From contig WTCN01000012.1 in assembly GCA_013138555.1 (NCBI GenBank), forward strand, positions 1 through 6,254: DNA of 6,254 nt, written 5' to 3'. The stretch is from Methyloprofundus sp. (GTDB lineage Bacteria > Pseudomonadota > Gammaproteobacteria > Methylococcales > Methylomonadaceae). The first letter of the stretch is position 1. Each line of letters begins with the position of its first letter. The notes beneath the pieces were generated by a model. That model did not search any database. It was not told the origin of the DNA and was given only the letters and a program-made list of their open reading frames with translations. The translations under genes were made by a program, and so were the position numbers. Below, piece by piece: positions 1 through 6,222 of this stretch.

Positions 1-1718
1 ACACCTGCCTGAGAAGCCCGGTATAAAGCCTGTATCAATTTCTCTTCAACCACTGAATTAACTTTAAAAATAATTTTTGCAGTTTCGCCTTTTTTAGCAA
101 TATCAATTTCCCGCTCTATCTTTGCCAGCAAGCCTTTATGAAAAGTAAAGGGCGATTGTAATAATTTATGCAACTTAGTCATTTTACCCAGGCTGGTTAA
201 CTGCACAAAAACTTTTCTAACATCCTCACCTAATTCTTTATTCGATGAAAACAAACCATAATCGGTATAAAACTGTGCCGTTTTAGGGTGGTAATTTCCT
301 GTCCCCAAATGCACATAATCTCTAAATTTCTTACCTTCTTTACGTATTACCAGACACATTTTGGCATGTGTTTTAAATCCCACTACACCGTACACAACAT
401 TTACCGCCGCATCCTGTAACTTAGCCGCCAAGGTAATATTCGCTTTTTCATCAAAGCGGGCACGTAATTCAATAACAACAGTCACTTCTTTCCCTGCCCT
501 AGCTGCTTTTAACAAGGCATTAACGACAGGAGAGTCAGAACTGGTTCGGTACAAGGTCTGTTTAATCGCCACTACATCAGGATTTACCGCTGCCTGACGT
601 ATAAATTCAACCACAGGGGCAAAAGATTCATATGGATGATGCAACAATATATCCTGCTTTTTAAGCGCATCAAAATAATTCTTATTGCGTGATAATTGCA
701 CGGGTATTGATGCTTTATAAGGCATAAATTTTAAATCAGGGCGATCAACTAAACCACAGATTTCCTGAACCCGGCTTAAATTAACGGGACCATTGACTAA
801 AAAGACCTGATCATCATTAAGACCAAAACGTGCAGCTAAAAAATCAACCGTCTCCTCAGCGCACTTTGCATCAATTTCCAGGCGTACTTCATCACCATAA
901 TTACGCATTGCCAGTTCGCCTTCAACCGCATTTAGCAAATCATCAATCGCATCATCATCAACATACAGATCGCTATTACGCGTCACTCTAAATTGATGAC
1001 AATATTTAACAGTCATGCCATTAAACAGCTCATCGACACAGGCATGAATAATTGATGATAAAAACACAAAGTCATGCTCTCCCCCACCTGTTTCCTCACT
1101 GGGTAGCTGAATAATTCTAGGTAATGCCCTGGGTGCCTGTAAAATAGCGCGGCCACTATTACGCCCAAAGGCATCTTTTCCGGTTAATGAAATAATAAAA
1201 TTTAAGCTTTTATTTAAAATACGTGGAAATGGATGTGCCGAATCCAGACCGACCGGCGTTAATATAGGCTGCAACTCTTCATGGAAAAATTTCTTTAGCC
1301 ATTGCCTTTGTTCATCAGTCCAGTCATCTCGGCGAATAAAGCGAATTTTTTGTTCTGCTAATTGAGGAATCATCAAATCATGTAGCACATGATACTGCTC
1401 AGTCACGAGTTCATGCGCTTTGCTGCCTATGACCTGTAACTGCTCCTCGGCATTCAGCCCATCACTCCCAGTCACAAAAGGGTCCATCTCAGCCATTTGA
1501 ATCACACTGGCCACTCTGACCTCATAAAACTCATCCAGATTAGAACAGGAAATACACAGGTAATTTAAGCGTTCCAATAAAGGGATATTCTCATCTTTTG
1601 CCTGTGCCAGAACACGATCATTAAATTCTAAAAGACTGAGTTCACGATTAAAATACAATGCAGGGTCATCAAGACTCATTTTATCCGTCACGTTACTATT
1701 ATCTTCTGTCTCTGTCAT
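1..1718 (-). CDS. ppk1: Polyphosphate kinase Ppk1, C-terminus beyond the left edge
   Basis: Polyphosphate kinase reversibly moves the terminal phosphate of ATP onto a growing inorganic polyphosphate chain, at or near the inner membrane in bacteria. The 572 visible codons run without a stop. Visible motifs are SNLDEFYEV, whose Asn60 matches the ATP-contacting Asn45 of the E. coli enzyme; HPYESFAPVV; LYRT with Arg391 and ARFDE with Arg421, matching the magnesium/phosphate residues Arg375 and Arg405; and GFKTHAKM, whose His451 matches the phosphorylated His435. The constant 15-16 residue offset supports the alignment. The family is usually about 690 residues, so roughly 115-120 residues, including the second conserved histidine (E. 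coli His592), lie outside the window. The ATG at 1716-1718 is preceded by AAGGG; Met14 is a weaker alternative start. It lies 57 bp behind the PLP enzyme gene on the same strand, so co-transcription is likely. Identification is very secure. Confidence 0.97.
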   Translation of the reverse strand, partial: MTETEDNSNVTDKMSLDDPALYFNRELSLLEFNDRVLAQAKDENIPLLERLNYLCISCSNLDEFYEVRVASVIQMAEMDPFVTGSDGLNAEEQLQVIGSKAHELVTEQYHVLHDLMIPQLAEQKIRFIRRDDWTDEQRQWLKKFFHEELQPILTPVGLDSAHPFPRILNKSLNFIISLTGKDAFGRNSGRAILQAPRALPRIIQLPSEETGGGEHDFVFLSSIIHACVDELFNGMTVKYCHQFRVTRNSDLYVDDDAIDDLLNAVEGELAMRNYGDEVRLEIDAKCAEETVDFLAARFGLNDDQVFLVNGPVNLSRVQEICGLVDRPDLKFMPYKASIPVQLSRNKNYFDALKKQDILLHHPYESFAPVVEFIRQAAVNPDVVAIKQTLYRTSSDSPVVNALLKAARAGKEVTVVIELRARFDEKANITLAAKLQDAAVNVVYGVVGFKTHAKMCLVIRKEGKKFRDYVHLGTGNYHPKTAQFYTDYGLFSSNKELGEDVRKVFVQLTSLGKMTKLHKLLQSPFTFHKGLLAKIEREIDIAKKGETAKIIFKVNSVVEEKLIQALYRASQAG

Positions 1719-1775
1719 TATCTTATCCCTTCAATGGGGTGCGTTCAAAGTAAAATTATTCTAATAACTAAATAA

Positions 1776-2624
1776 TTACTTCAAAGCAACAAACCCTCGA
1801 TTACCTTGCAAACCGCCCGTATGAACGGCAATAATTTTTTGCCCTGGCTTAAAAAAACCTTGCTTAATTAAGGCATAAATCCCATAAAGCATTTTACCAG
1901 TATAAACGGGCTCTAGTTTAATGTTATGTGCTTGCTCAAAGTTGCTGATAAAATCCAGCAGAACCGGGTTCACTTTGGCAAATCCACCAAAGTGATAGTC
2001 TAAGCTAATGACCCAATCCTTATGATGACAAGACTTGTTTTTTAACATGAATTGCACATCAGTCGATAAGAAACCCGCCCCTTTTAACGCCGCAAAGCCT
2101 AATACCTGCTTATCCTCAGACACCGCGCCAATGATTCCCGCCAAGGTCGTTGCCGTACCACACGGCACACACAGTACATCATAATCCCCTCCTAGCTCAT
2201 CGACTAGCTCGGCAACACCTTGCAAAGCCAGTTCCATTGCCCCCCCTTCGGGCAACCAGTATTCGCCAGCTTGCAGACCTGGTAAAGAATCATACTCTTT
2301 ATAGGTTCTTAATTGGCGATACTCACTGCGCGAAACAAAGTCTGTCGTCATTCCCCAGGAAAAAAGGTCAGACAAAGTCGGGTTTAACACCTCGGGGCGT
2401 TCGCCACGAATAATTCCGTGTGTCTTAATACCGAGTGATTGGCCCACATAGGACAAAGCATGTAAGTGATTAGAATACGCCCCTCCCATAGAAATAATTT
2501 TCTGCGTATTTAAGGATAAGGCATGATCCAGAATATACTTTAGTTTACGCCATTTATTACCCGAAATAACAGGATGTAATAAATCATCCCGTTTTAACCA
2601 GAGTTCTACTCCCTGTTCCTGCAT
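1776..2624 (-). CDS. PLP-dependent D-cysteine desulfhydrase / ACC deaminase family enzyme
   Basis: This is a fold-type II PLP enzyme. Relatives split D-cysteine to pyruvate, sulfide and ammonia, or deaminate 1-aminocyclopropane-1-carboxylate (ACC). In the 282 residues read from the first ATG, Lys24 in SGNKWRKLKY is the expected Schiff-base lysine, GGAYSNHLH (Ser51, Asn52) matches the substrate-carboxylate loop, and CGTATTLAG (155-163) is the PLP phosphate-binding loop. VYTGK (Tyr241, Thr242) and HTGG (Thr269) sit where ACC deaminase has Glu295 and Leu322. Both ACC-specific residues are therefore absent, which favours a desulfhydrase-like or other activity over true ACC deaminase. The N-terminus is doubtful: the reading frame stays open for 28 further codons to a stop at 2709-2711 and reads like the normal family N-terminus, but without an ATG, GTG or TTG. 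The start given is the conservative one. It lies directly upstream of ppk1 on the same strand. The exact substrate cannot be told from sequence. Confidence 0.88.
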   Translation of the reverse strand: MQEQGVELWLKRDDLLHPVISGNKWRKLKYILDHALSLNTQKIISMGGAYSNHLHALSYVGQSLGIKTHGIIRGERPEVLNPTLSDLFSWGMTTDFVSRSEYRQLRTYKEYDSLPGLQAGEYWLPEGGAMELALQGVAELVDELGGDYDVLCVPCGTATTLAGIIGAVSEDKQVLGFAALKGAGFLSTDVQFMLKNKSCHHKDWVISLDYHFGGFAKVNPVLLDFISNFEQAHNIKLEPVYTGKMLYGIYALIKQGFFKPGQKIIAVHTGGLQGNRGFVALK

Positions 2625-2705
2625 AAATGGCTCATCAATTTTATCTAATATTGATGTACCTAATTGTTGCTCTAGTGCAATAAGTTGCTTGTTTAGTATA
2701 CGAAT

Positions 2706-2719
2706 AATTTACCTGCCTC
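2706..2719 (-). promoter_or_regulatory. Shine-Dalgarno-like GAGG ahead of a possible ATT start of the PLP enzyme
   Basis: On the minus strand GAGG (2716-2719) is followed after 7 bases by ATT (2706-2708), the first sense codon after an in-frame stop. It is in frame with the PLP enzyme. No comparable ribosome binding site precedes the ATG at 2622-2624. ATT starts are rare (infC and pcnB are known cases), so this is either a rare start or a start codon lost by mutation. Confidence 0.3.
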
Positions 2720-2737
2720 AAATTGTTACAACACTTC

Positions 2738-2995
2738 TTAATCAATTGAGCTATTATTTTGGCCCCATTTAATACTCAGCCAAAGATAGTTTAGAGCTGG
2801 CTCCACTGACCGATAACTTTTGCACATTTCAATGACACAGGAACCAACTCCGCTACGTGTTGCGTAGAAAACACCCCTTCAAATCATCCAGAATGCGAAA
2901 AATAGCCCTCCCGTTATTGAGCATTTCTGTCGCTAACGCAGCGTTTTTTTTACACGAAGATTGTTCACTTGTTCACATAATTGCGAATAAGTGAC
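2738..2995 (-). pseudogene. Possible degraded small gene, function not recognised
   Basis: Three minus-strand open stretches follow one another in shifted frames: roughly 2995-2951, 2972-2877 and 2878-2741. They would join into one product of about 85 residues if the A8 run (T8 at 2944-2951 on the plus strand) gained one base and the G4 run (C4 at 2874-2877) lost one. GAGGAG (3002-3007) sits 6 bases before the first codon, which is GTC and not a normal start. The joined product would contain ATEMLNNGRAIFRILDDLKG and PALNYLWLSIKWG, which I do not recognise. Needing two indels makes this weak; chance open frames in non-coding DNA are a real alternative. Confidence 0.22.
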
Positions 2996-3053
2996 TTAAT
3001 ACTCCTCTTTGCATTAATGGGGCTTGCAAGCAATTCTGCTTTATTTGGCTTAG

Positions 3054-3081
3054 ATAATATCATATATTAAGATTGAGTAAA
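3054..3081 (-). promoter_or_regulatory. Candidate sigma-70 promoter toward the PLP enzyme and ppk1
   Basis: Read on the minus strand, TTTACT (3076-3081) and TATTAT (3054-3059) are spaced by 16 bases and match the -35 and -10 consensus at 4/6 and 5/6 positions. Transcription would leave leftward toward the PLP enzyme and ppk1. The region is AT-rich, so chance matches are possible. Confidence 0.3.
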
Positions 3082-3101
3082 TTAACTAACGCTAGTATAA
3101 A
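3073..3101 (+). promoter_or_regulatory. Candidate sigma-70 promoter toward the porin
   Basis: TTGAGT (3073-3078) and TATAAA (3096-3101) are separated by exactly 17 bases, matching the -35 and -10 consensus at 4/6 and 5/6. The -10 lies in the perfect palindrome GTATAAATTATAC (3095-3107), which could bind a dimeric regulator or be chance. A transcript would start near 3108 and carry a leader of about 330 bases, including the binding-protein remnant, before the porin. Confidence 0.4.
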
Positions 3102-3204
3102 TTATACGTCATGAGATTTTTGAATAAGCTGAAGGAATTAATGTTTTGTCATTTTATTTAAGAACATTTATGCCTCACAAGTACCGTGTGGACTTTATAT
3201 TTTT

Positions 3205-3469
3205 TTGCTTGTCAAAGTACGGCAATGCTTGCTATGCGTTGCTTTAAGTAGCTGTGTCCCTCCTTCAGCACTGGTAGTAGAGGTTATAATAAATGCCGTC
3301 AGCAGTAAAGAGCTGGGACAGGATGACCTTTACGGGGACTGGGCAACCCCCTATAACCATTGATTCTATCGCAGAAATGCTAGAAAAAATAAAGCGCACA
3401 AAATATTCTATTGGATATATAGACAGGAGGGTTGATGATGAAGAGATTCATTTCCTTAACGCTCGGTAA
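3205..3469 (+). pseudogene. Remnant of a small phosphate-binding-protein-like (PstS/PBP-like) gene
   Basis: Two reading frames carry opposite ends of one family. In the first, from a TTG at 3205, a signal-peptide-like stretch (LLCVALSSC) leads into LVVEVIINAVSSKEL, like the start of mature small PstS-like periplasmic proteins, which often begin VVVIVN..NPVSSL. In the next frame (3293-3469, up to 58 codons from an ATG) comes KSWDRMTFTGTGQPP, EMLEKI and YSIGYID, the C-terminal signature of the same family (YWSRLIFTGKGxPP ... GAIGYI). The two meet at about 3305-3316. The central 60 or so residues, including the usual IFLGK segment, are missing. Relatives are about 140-150 residues, so an internal, frame-breaking deletion is inferred. 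The C-terminal frame runs into the porin gene. A 58-residue product from the ATG at 3293 cannot be excluded, but it would lack a signal peptide and most of the fold. Confidence 0.6.
3425..3430 (+). promoter_or_regulatory. Perfect Shine-Dalgarno AGGAGG fixing the porin start
   Basis: AGGAGG lies 7 bases before the ATG at 3438, 4 before the ATG at 3435 and 1 before the TTG at 3432. Normal spacing selects 3438, giving the signal peptide MKRFISLTLGK. The same six bases encode Arg-Arg in the binding-protein remnant. Confidence 0.8.
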
Positions 3470-4703
3470 GTTAATATACATTTTGTGTGTATTTTCTTTT
3501 TCCGTCAGTGCTCAGCAAGTTGAACTGGAGTCTGCTGTGGAGCAAGAAGGTTTTGATTGGTCTACGCTAAAAAAAACCTGGGAAGATGATATCCAGTTTC
3601 ATGGTTTTTTTAGTCAAGGCTTGTTTCATACCACGGGGAATAATGTTTTTGGACAGAGTAAAAATAGCGTTTCTGCCGGTTTAACAGAACTGGGACTGAA
3701 TATCTCCTATCAGGCACTCAATAACTTAAGTTTTGTAGCACAAGGCTTGTATCGAAGAGCGGGTGAGAGCACAGGAGACCAGGGAGAACTGTCATTAGAT
3801 TATGCCTTTGTTGATATTACACTTTTAGATTTTTCTAGTGGGCGCATTGGTGTTCGTGGTGGGCGGGTAAAAAATCCCTGGGGGGTCTATAATGAAACGC
3901 GTGATGTTGCTTTTACCCATCCGACAATTTTTCTGCCATTACTTTATTTCGAACGCTCTAGAGCACTGTTAATCTCCATGGATGGTGGACAAGTCTATGC
4001 AGACTACAACACTTCAGTCGGAAATTTTATATTTAAATTTAATTATGGCTTTATGCGTGATGATAATAAAGAATTATTGTTAGCAATAACGGGGGGAGCC
4101 GACGTTTCGGGCAGCATAAAATCTAAACCCAGTTTAATGACGCAATTAAATTATGAAATCATGGGTGGACAGTATGCTTTTGCTATCACTTATTCAAATA
4201 TTAATCTGGGTTATACACCTGGTAATGATTCAGACCCTTTTACCGGTCTGCAAGTCTGTTTTGAATCTTTTATACTGTCAGCACAATATAATGGTGAAAG
4301 ATTTAGTCTGGTGGGTGAGTATAATATGCAATGGAATCGTTTTTCAGGTATCACAAATATCAGACCCGACACATCGACAGTGAGTGAATATTGGTATGTT
4401 CAAGCGGGTTATCGGCTTTTAGATAATTTACAAATGACTCTTCGTTATGATAGCGGAGTACGTGATACTAACGATAGATCCGGGGAAAAAGTTCATGAGC
4501 GCACAGGCGCACCTGCACATTTCGTGTTTGCCCAGGATATCGTTGTTGGTTTACGCTGGGATATTACCCCCTCGTGGATGGTTCGAGCTGAATATCAGCG
4601 TGTACATGGAGCCGCTGCAGTGAGCTTGCTGGATAACCCGAGCATCCCTGATCTAGCACTTGACTGGAATGTCTATGCCCTTCAAGTTGCATTTAGATTT
4701 TAA
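3438..4703 (+). CDS. Outer-membrane beta-barrel porin, phosphate-neighbourhood type
   Basis: The predicted 421-residue protein should form an outer-membrane beta-barrel that lets small solutes through. A signal peptide is clear: basic start, hydrophobic core LIYILCVFSF, and a likely cut after VSA at residue 25. The rest alternates polar and hydrophobic residues in amphipathic strands with aromatic girdles. It ends in Phe (YALQVAFRF), the usual C-terminal signal for the BAM assembly complex. GRVKNPWGVYNETRDVAFTHP is a recognisable block of a porin-like family whose genes commonly follow a small phosphate-binding-like protein, fitting the remnant just upstream. The substrate is not known; phosphate is only suggested by neighbours. 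The start at 3438 is chosen by AGGAGG, with TTG 3432 and ATG 3435 as alternatives. The next gene follows after 32 bp, so co-transcription is possible. It overlaps the remnant's C-terminal frame by 32 bp. Confidence 0.85.
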   Translation: MKRFISLTLGKLIYILCVFSFSVSAQQVELESAVEQEGFDWSTLKKTWEDDIQFHGFFSQGLFHTTGNNVFGQSKNSVSAGLTELGLNISYQALNNLSFVAQGLYRRAGESTGDQGELSLDYAFVDITLLDFSSGRIGVRGGRVKNPWGVYNETRDVAFTHPTIFLPLLYFERSRALLISMDGGQVYADYNTSVGNFIFKFNYGFMRDDNKELLLAITGGADVSGSIKSKPSLMTQLNYEIMGGQYAFAITYSNINLGYTPGNDSDPFTGLQVCFESFILSAQYNGERFSLVGEYNMQWNRFSGITNIRPDTSTVSEYWYVQAGYRLLDNLQMTLRYDSGVRDTNDRSGEKVHERTGAPAHFVFAQDIVVGLRWDITPSWMVRAEYQRVHGAAAVSLLDNPSIPDLALDWNVYALQVAFRF

Positions 4704-4735
4704 ATTAATTATTTTCATTTTAGAAACACACACCT

Positions 4736-5125
4736 ATGTCAGAAGAAACTATCAGCTTAGAAGAAAGCACCACAAAAGCCTTCGAAAAACTACGCGAAAA
4801 TATGCCATCCATTGGTTTTATTAATCGTAAAAAGAGAATTAAAGGCTATATACAAATCAGCGAAATAGCACAATACATGATTAGCAACGAAGAAATGACT
4901 AATGAGGGTGCATTGCTTATCCTATCTGTTATGATGCGCAAATGCTCTGATTTTCAAAAAGCAGCAATGATGACAGCTCTTAGCCTGAATACTATCGGGA
5001 AAAATATCTTATCACCTATCGGCTTAACATTTGTTCTGGAAGTACGGAAAAACCTGAACTTGCCCTCTACTCACCATAGCGACAAAGAAACGCTAAAACC
5101 TACTGAAGAGAATGAACAAGTATAA
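4736..5125 (+). CDS. Hypothetical protein, 129 residues
   Basis: I do not recognise this protein. It has no signal peptide and no convincing membrane segment, so it is probably cytoplasmic. Residues 1-20 are acidic (SEETISLEEST). Residues 28-38 form a basic patch (INRKKRIKG), followed by a predicted mainly helical core to about residue 107 with several Met-rich stretches (SVMMRKCS, AAMMTALS). The last 20 residues are polar and probably disordered. The basic patch could contact nucleic acid or membrane, but that is a guess. No clear Shine-Dalgarno sequence precedes the ATG; the 32-bp gap after the porin is AT-rich, so translation may be weak or the start may be elsewhere. The stop is followed by a palindromic repeat region, which probably ends the transcription unit. 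Reality as a gene is supported by position, length and a plausible soluble-protein composition. Confidence 0.65.
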   Translation: MSEETISLEESTTKAFEKLRENMPSIGFINRKKRIKGYIQISEIAQYMISNEEMTNEGALLILSVMMRKCSDFQKAAMMTALSLNTIGKNILSPIGLTFVLEVRKNLNLPSTHHSDKETLKPTEENEQV

Positions 5126-5310
5126 TCGAAATCAGACTGAGTAACGTTTTCCTGCCCACATTTTTGAGCACTTTATAGGTGGGCAAAAAAGCGCTACCCA
5201 CCCTACACCTGTCTTTACAGCTCAAAACAACTTGATTAAAACTGGACTTCTGAATACAGCTCGTAGATACTAAACATATTTGTTTATAACACTCACTGGA
5301 GACATAAAAA
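5126..5310. other. Gap before fabI with palindromic repeat and possible promoter
   Basis: The gap holds the repeat at 5153-5208 and then unique sequence. A weak sigma-70 candidate on the plus strand is TGGACT (5243-5248) and GATACT (5266-5271) with 17-base spacing, 4/6 matches each. It would give fabI its own promoter with a short leader. TATAAC at 5285-5290 is a better -10 match but has no suitable -35. Confidence 0.3.
5153..5208. repeat. Short palindromic repeat element (GGTGGG...CCCACC type)
   Basis: TGCCCAC (5153-5159) pairs with GTGGGCA (5179-5185), and GGTGGG (5178-5183) pairs alternatively with CCCACC (5197-5202), so the central arm can form either of two hairpins. The segment ending in CCCACCCTAC resembles dispersed GTAGGGTGGG-type repeats seen in many copies in some gammaproteobacterial genomes. 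No T-run follows either stem on the plus strand, so it is not a classical terminator, though it may slow transcription after the hypothetical gene. Confidence 0.55.
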
Positions 5311-6093
5311 ATGGGATTTATGCAAGGCAAGCGCGTATTAATTGTTGGTTTAGCCAGCAACCGTTCAATTGCTTGGGGTATAGCACAAGCAATGCACCGT
5401 GAAGGTGCTGAACTCGCCTTTACTTTTCAAAACGAAAAACTACAAGGCCGTGTTGAAAAAATGGCCGCAGAATGTAACTCAAATATTACTATTGAATGTG
5501 ATGTCAGTAGTGATGAGCAAATTGATAATGTGTTCACAGAACTAGGTAAACAATGGGATGGACTAGATTGTATCGTCCACTCAGTTGCCTTTGCACCAAG
5601 AGAAGCTCTGGATGGTGATTTCGTCGCTGCTACGACACGTGAAAATTTTAAAATTGCCCACGATATTAGTTCATACAGTTTCACCGCTTTAGCGAGTGCA
5701 GGACGAGAGATGATGAAGGGGCGTAATGGCTCATTACTCACTCTTAGCTATCTAGGTGCGGAACGTGCAATTCCAAATTACAATGTCATGGGAGTTGCCA
5801 AAGCAAGTTTGGAAGCCAACGTGCGTTATATGGCTGTTGCCTTGGGTGCCGAAGGGATACGTGTAAACGCTGTTTCTGCTGGCCCTATTAAAACATTGGC
5901 TTCTGCTGGTATTAACAATTTCAAGTCCATGTTAAGCAAAGCAGCTGACACGGCCCCCTTAAAGAAAAATGTCACTATCCACGAGGTTGGCAATGTCGCG
6001 GCTTTTCTCTGTTCAGACCTGGCATCTGGTGTGACAGGCGAAATAACTTATGTAGACTGTGGTTACAATATTGCAGGGATTGCTGCATCCTGA
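5311..6093 (+). CDS. fabI: Enoyl-[acyl-carrier-protein] reductase (NADH) FabI
   Basis: FabI carries out the last step of each fatty-acid elongation round in the cytoplasm, reducing the trans-2 double bond of enoyl-ACP with NADH. The 260-residue product is full length (E. coli 262) and aligns without gaps up to the active site. Visible are the family's modified nucleotide-binding loop [11 protein letters not shown] (13-23), CDV at 63-65 near the adenine, HSVAFAP (90-96), and [17 protein letters not shown], giving Tyr147, Tyr157 and Lys164 for the E. coli triad Tyr146, Tyr156, Lys163. SAGPIKTLA follows, leading into the flexible substrate-binding loop. The ATG at 5311 has GGAG 9-10 bases upstream and gives the conserved MGF start. 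Position 93 is Ala, where E. coli has Gly. Palindromic repeats flank the gene on both sides, so it is probably a single-gene unit. Confidence 0.98.
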   Translation: MGFMQGKRVLIVGLASNRSIAWGIAQAMHREGAELAFTFQNEKLQGRVEKMAAECNSNITIECDVSSDEQIDNVFTELGKQWDGLDCIVHSVAFAPREALDGDFVAATTRENFKIAHDISSYSFTALASAGREMMKGRNGSLLTLSYLGAERAIPNYNVMGVAKASLEANVRYMAVALGAEGIRVNAVSAGPIKTLASAGINNFKSMLSKAADTAPLKKNVTIHEVGNVAAFLCSDLASGVTGEITYVDCGYNIAGIAAS

Positions 6094-6137
6094 TCTACCC
6101 TAGAGAGCGGGCTTCAGAGACTGTGAAAGTATTATGT

Positions 6138-6222
6138 GTAGGTTGGGGTGAAGCATGAACCCCAACAACTGAGGCTAGGTAAGCCATTGATTGTTGGGGT
6201 TCGCAAGCTCACCCCAACCTAC
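6138..6222. repeat. Large inverted repeat of two GTAGGTTGGGGTG-type arms
   Basis: A left arm (6138-6167) beginning GTAGGTTGGGGTGA and ending GAACCCCAACA is mirrored by a right arm (6192-6222) beginning TGTTGGGGTTCGC and ending CACCCCAACCTAC, with a 24-base spacer. Arm identity is high, apart from a few bases and a one-base indel at the arm centres. Each arm is itself a hairpin (GTTGGGG with CCCCAAC). This is the architecture of widespread non-autonomous palindromic repeats. It may also act as a transcription-dampening structure behind fabI. No T-run directly follows. Confidence 0.85.

Larger units (their letters stand above)
2712..3204. other. Intergenic region without an intact gene
   Basis: This stretch separates the minus-strand PLP enzyme/ppk1 pair from the plus-strand porin group. 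I find no intact coding sequence, tRNA, rRNA or recognisable insertion-sequence end. It holds the doubtful degraded frame (2738-2995), a perfect tandem copy of the 8-mer TTGTTCAC (2961-2976), candidate divergent promoters (3054-3101) and a 13-bp palindrome (3095-3107). Tiny frames beginning at ATG 3141 (6 codons, behind GAAGGA) and ATG 3170 (25 codons) have no supporting features. Confidence 0.6.

Noticed and set aside
361..597. Plus-strand open frame of 78 codons
   Set aside because: It lies antisense within the well-conserved Ppk1 catalytic region and has no ribosome binding site or recognisable motif.
2150..2413. Plus-strand open frame of 87 codons
   Set aside because: It is antisense to the PLP-enzyme core, and its His/Pro/Arg-rich composition is typical of a shadow frame.
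2931..2951. Possible rho-independent terminator (CGCT...AGCG followed by T8)
   Set aside because: The stem is only four pairs and no plus-strand gene lies upstream; the T8 run is better considered with the possible degraded minus-strand gene.
2961..2976. Tandem TTGTTCAC repeat considered as a Pho box
   Set aside because: A Pho box has CTGTCAT-like repeats with an 11-base period; here the period is 8 and the match is poor.
3285..3290. Perfect TATAAT as a porin promoter
   Set aside because: No acceptable -35 lies 16-18 bases upstream, and the bases encode the family-like VIIN segment of the remnant.
4153..4383. Plus-strand open frame of 76 codons
   Set aside because: It is out of frame inside the porin, whose beta-strand pattern continues without break.
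5100..5360. Minus-strand open frame of 86 codons
   Set aside because: It spans the repeat-bearing gap and the first codons of fabI, with no ribosome binding site and no protein-like pattern.
5427..5741. Minus-strand open frame of 104 codons
   Set aside because: It is antisense to conserved FabI coding sequence.
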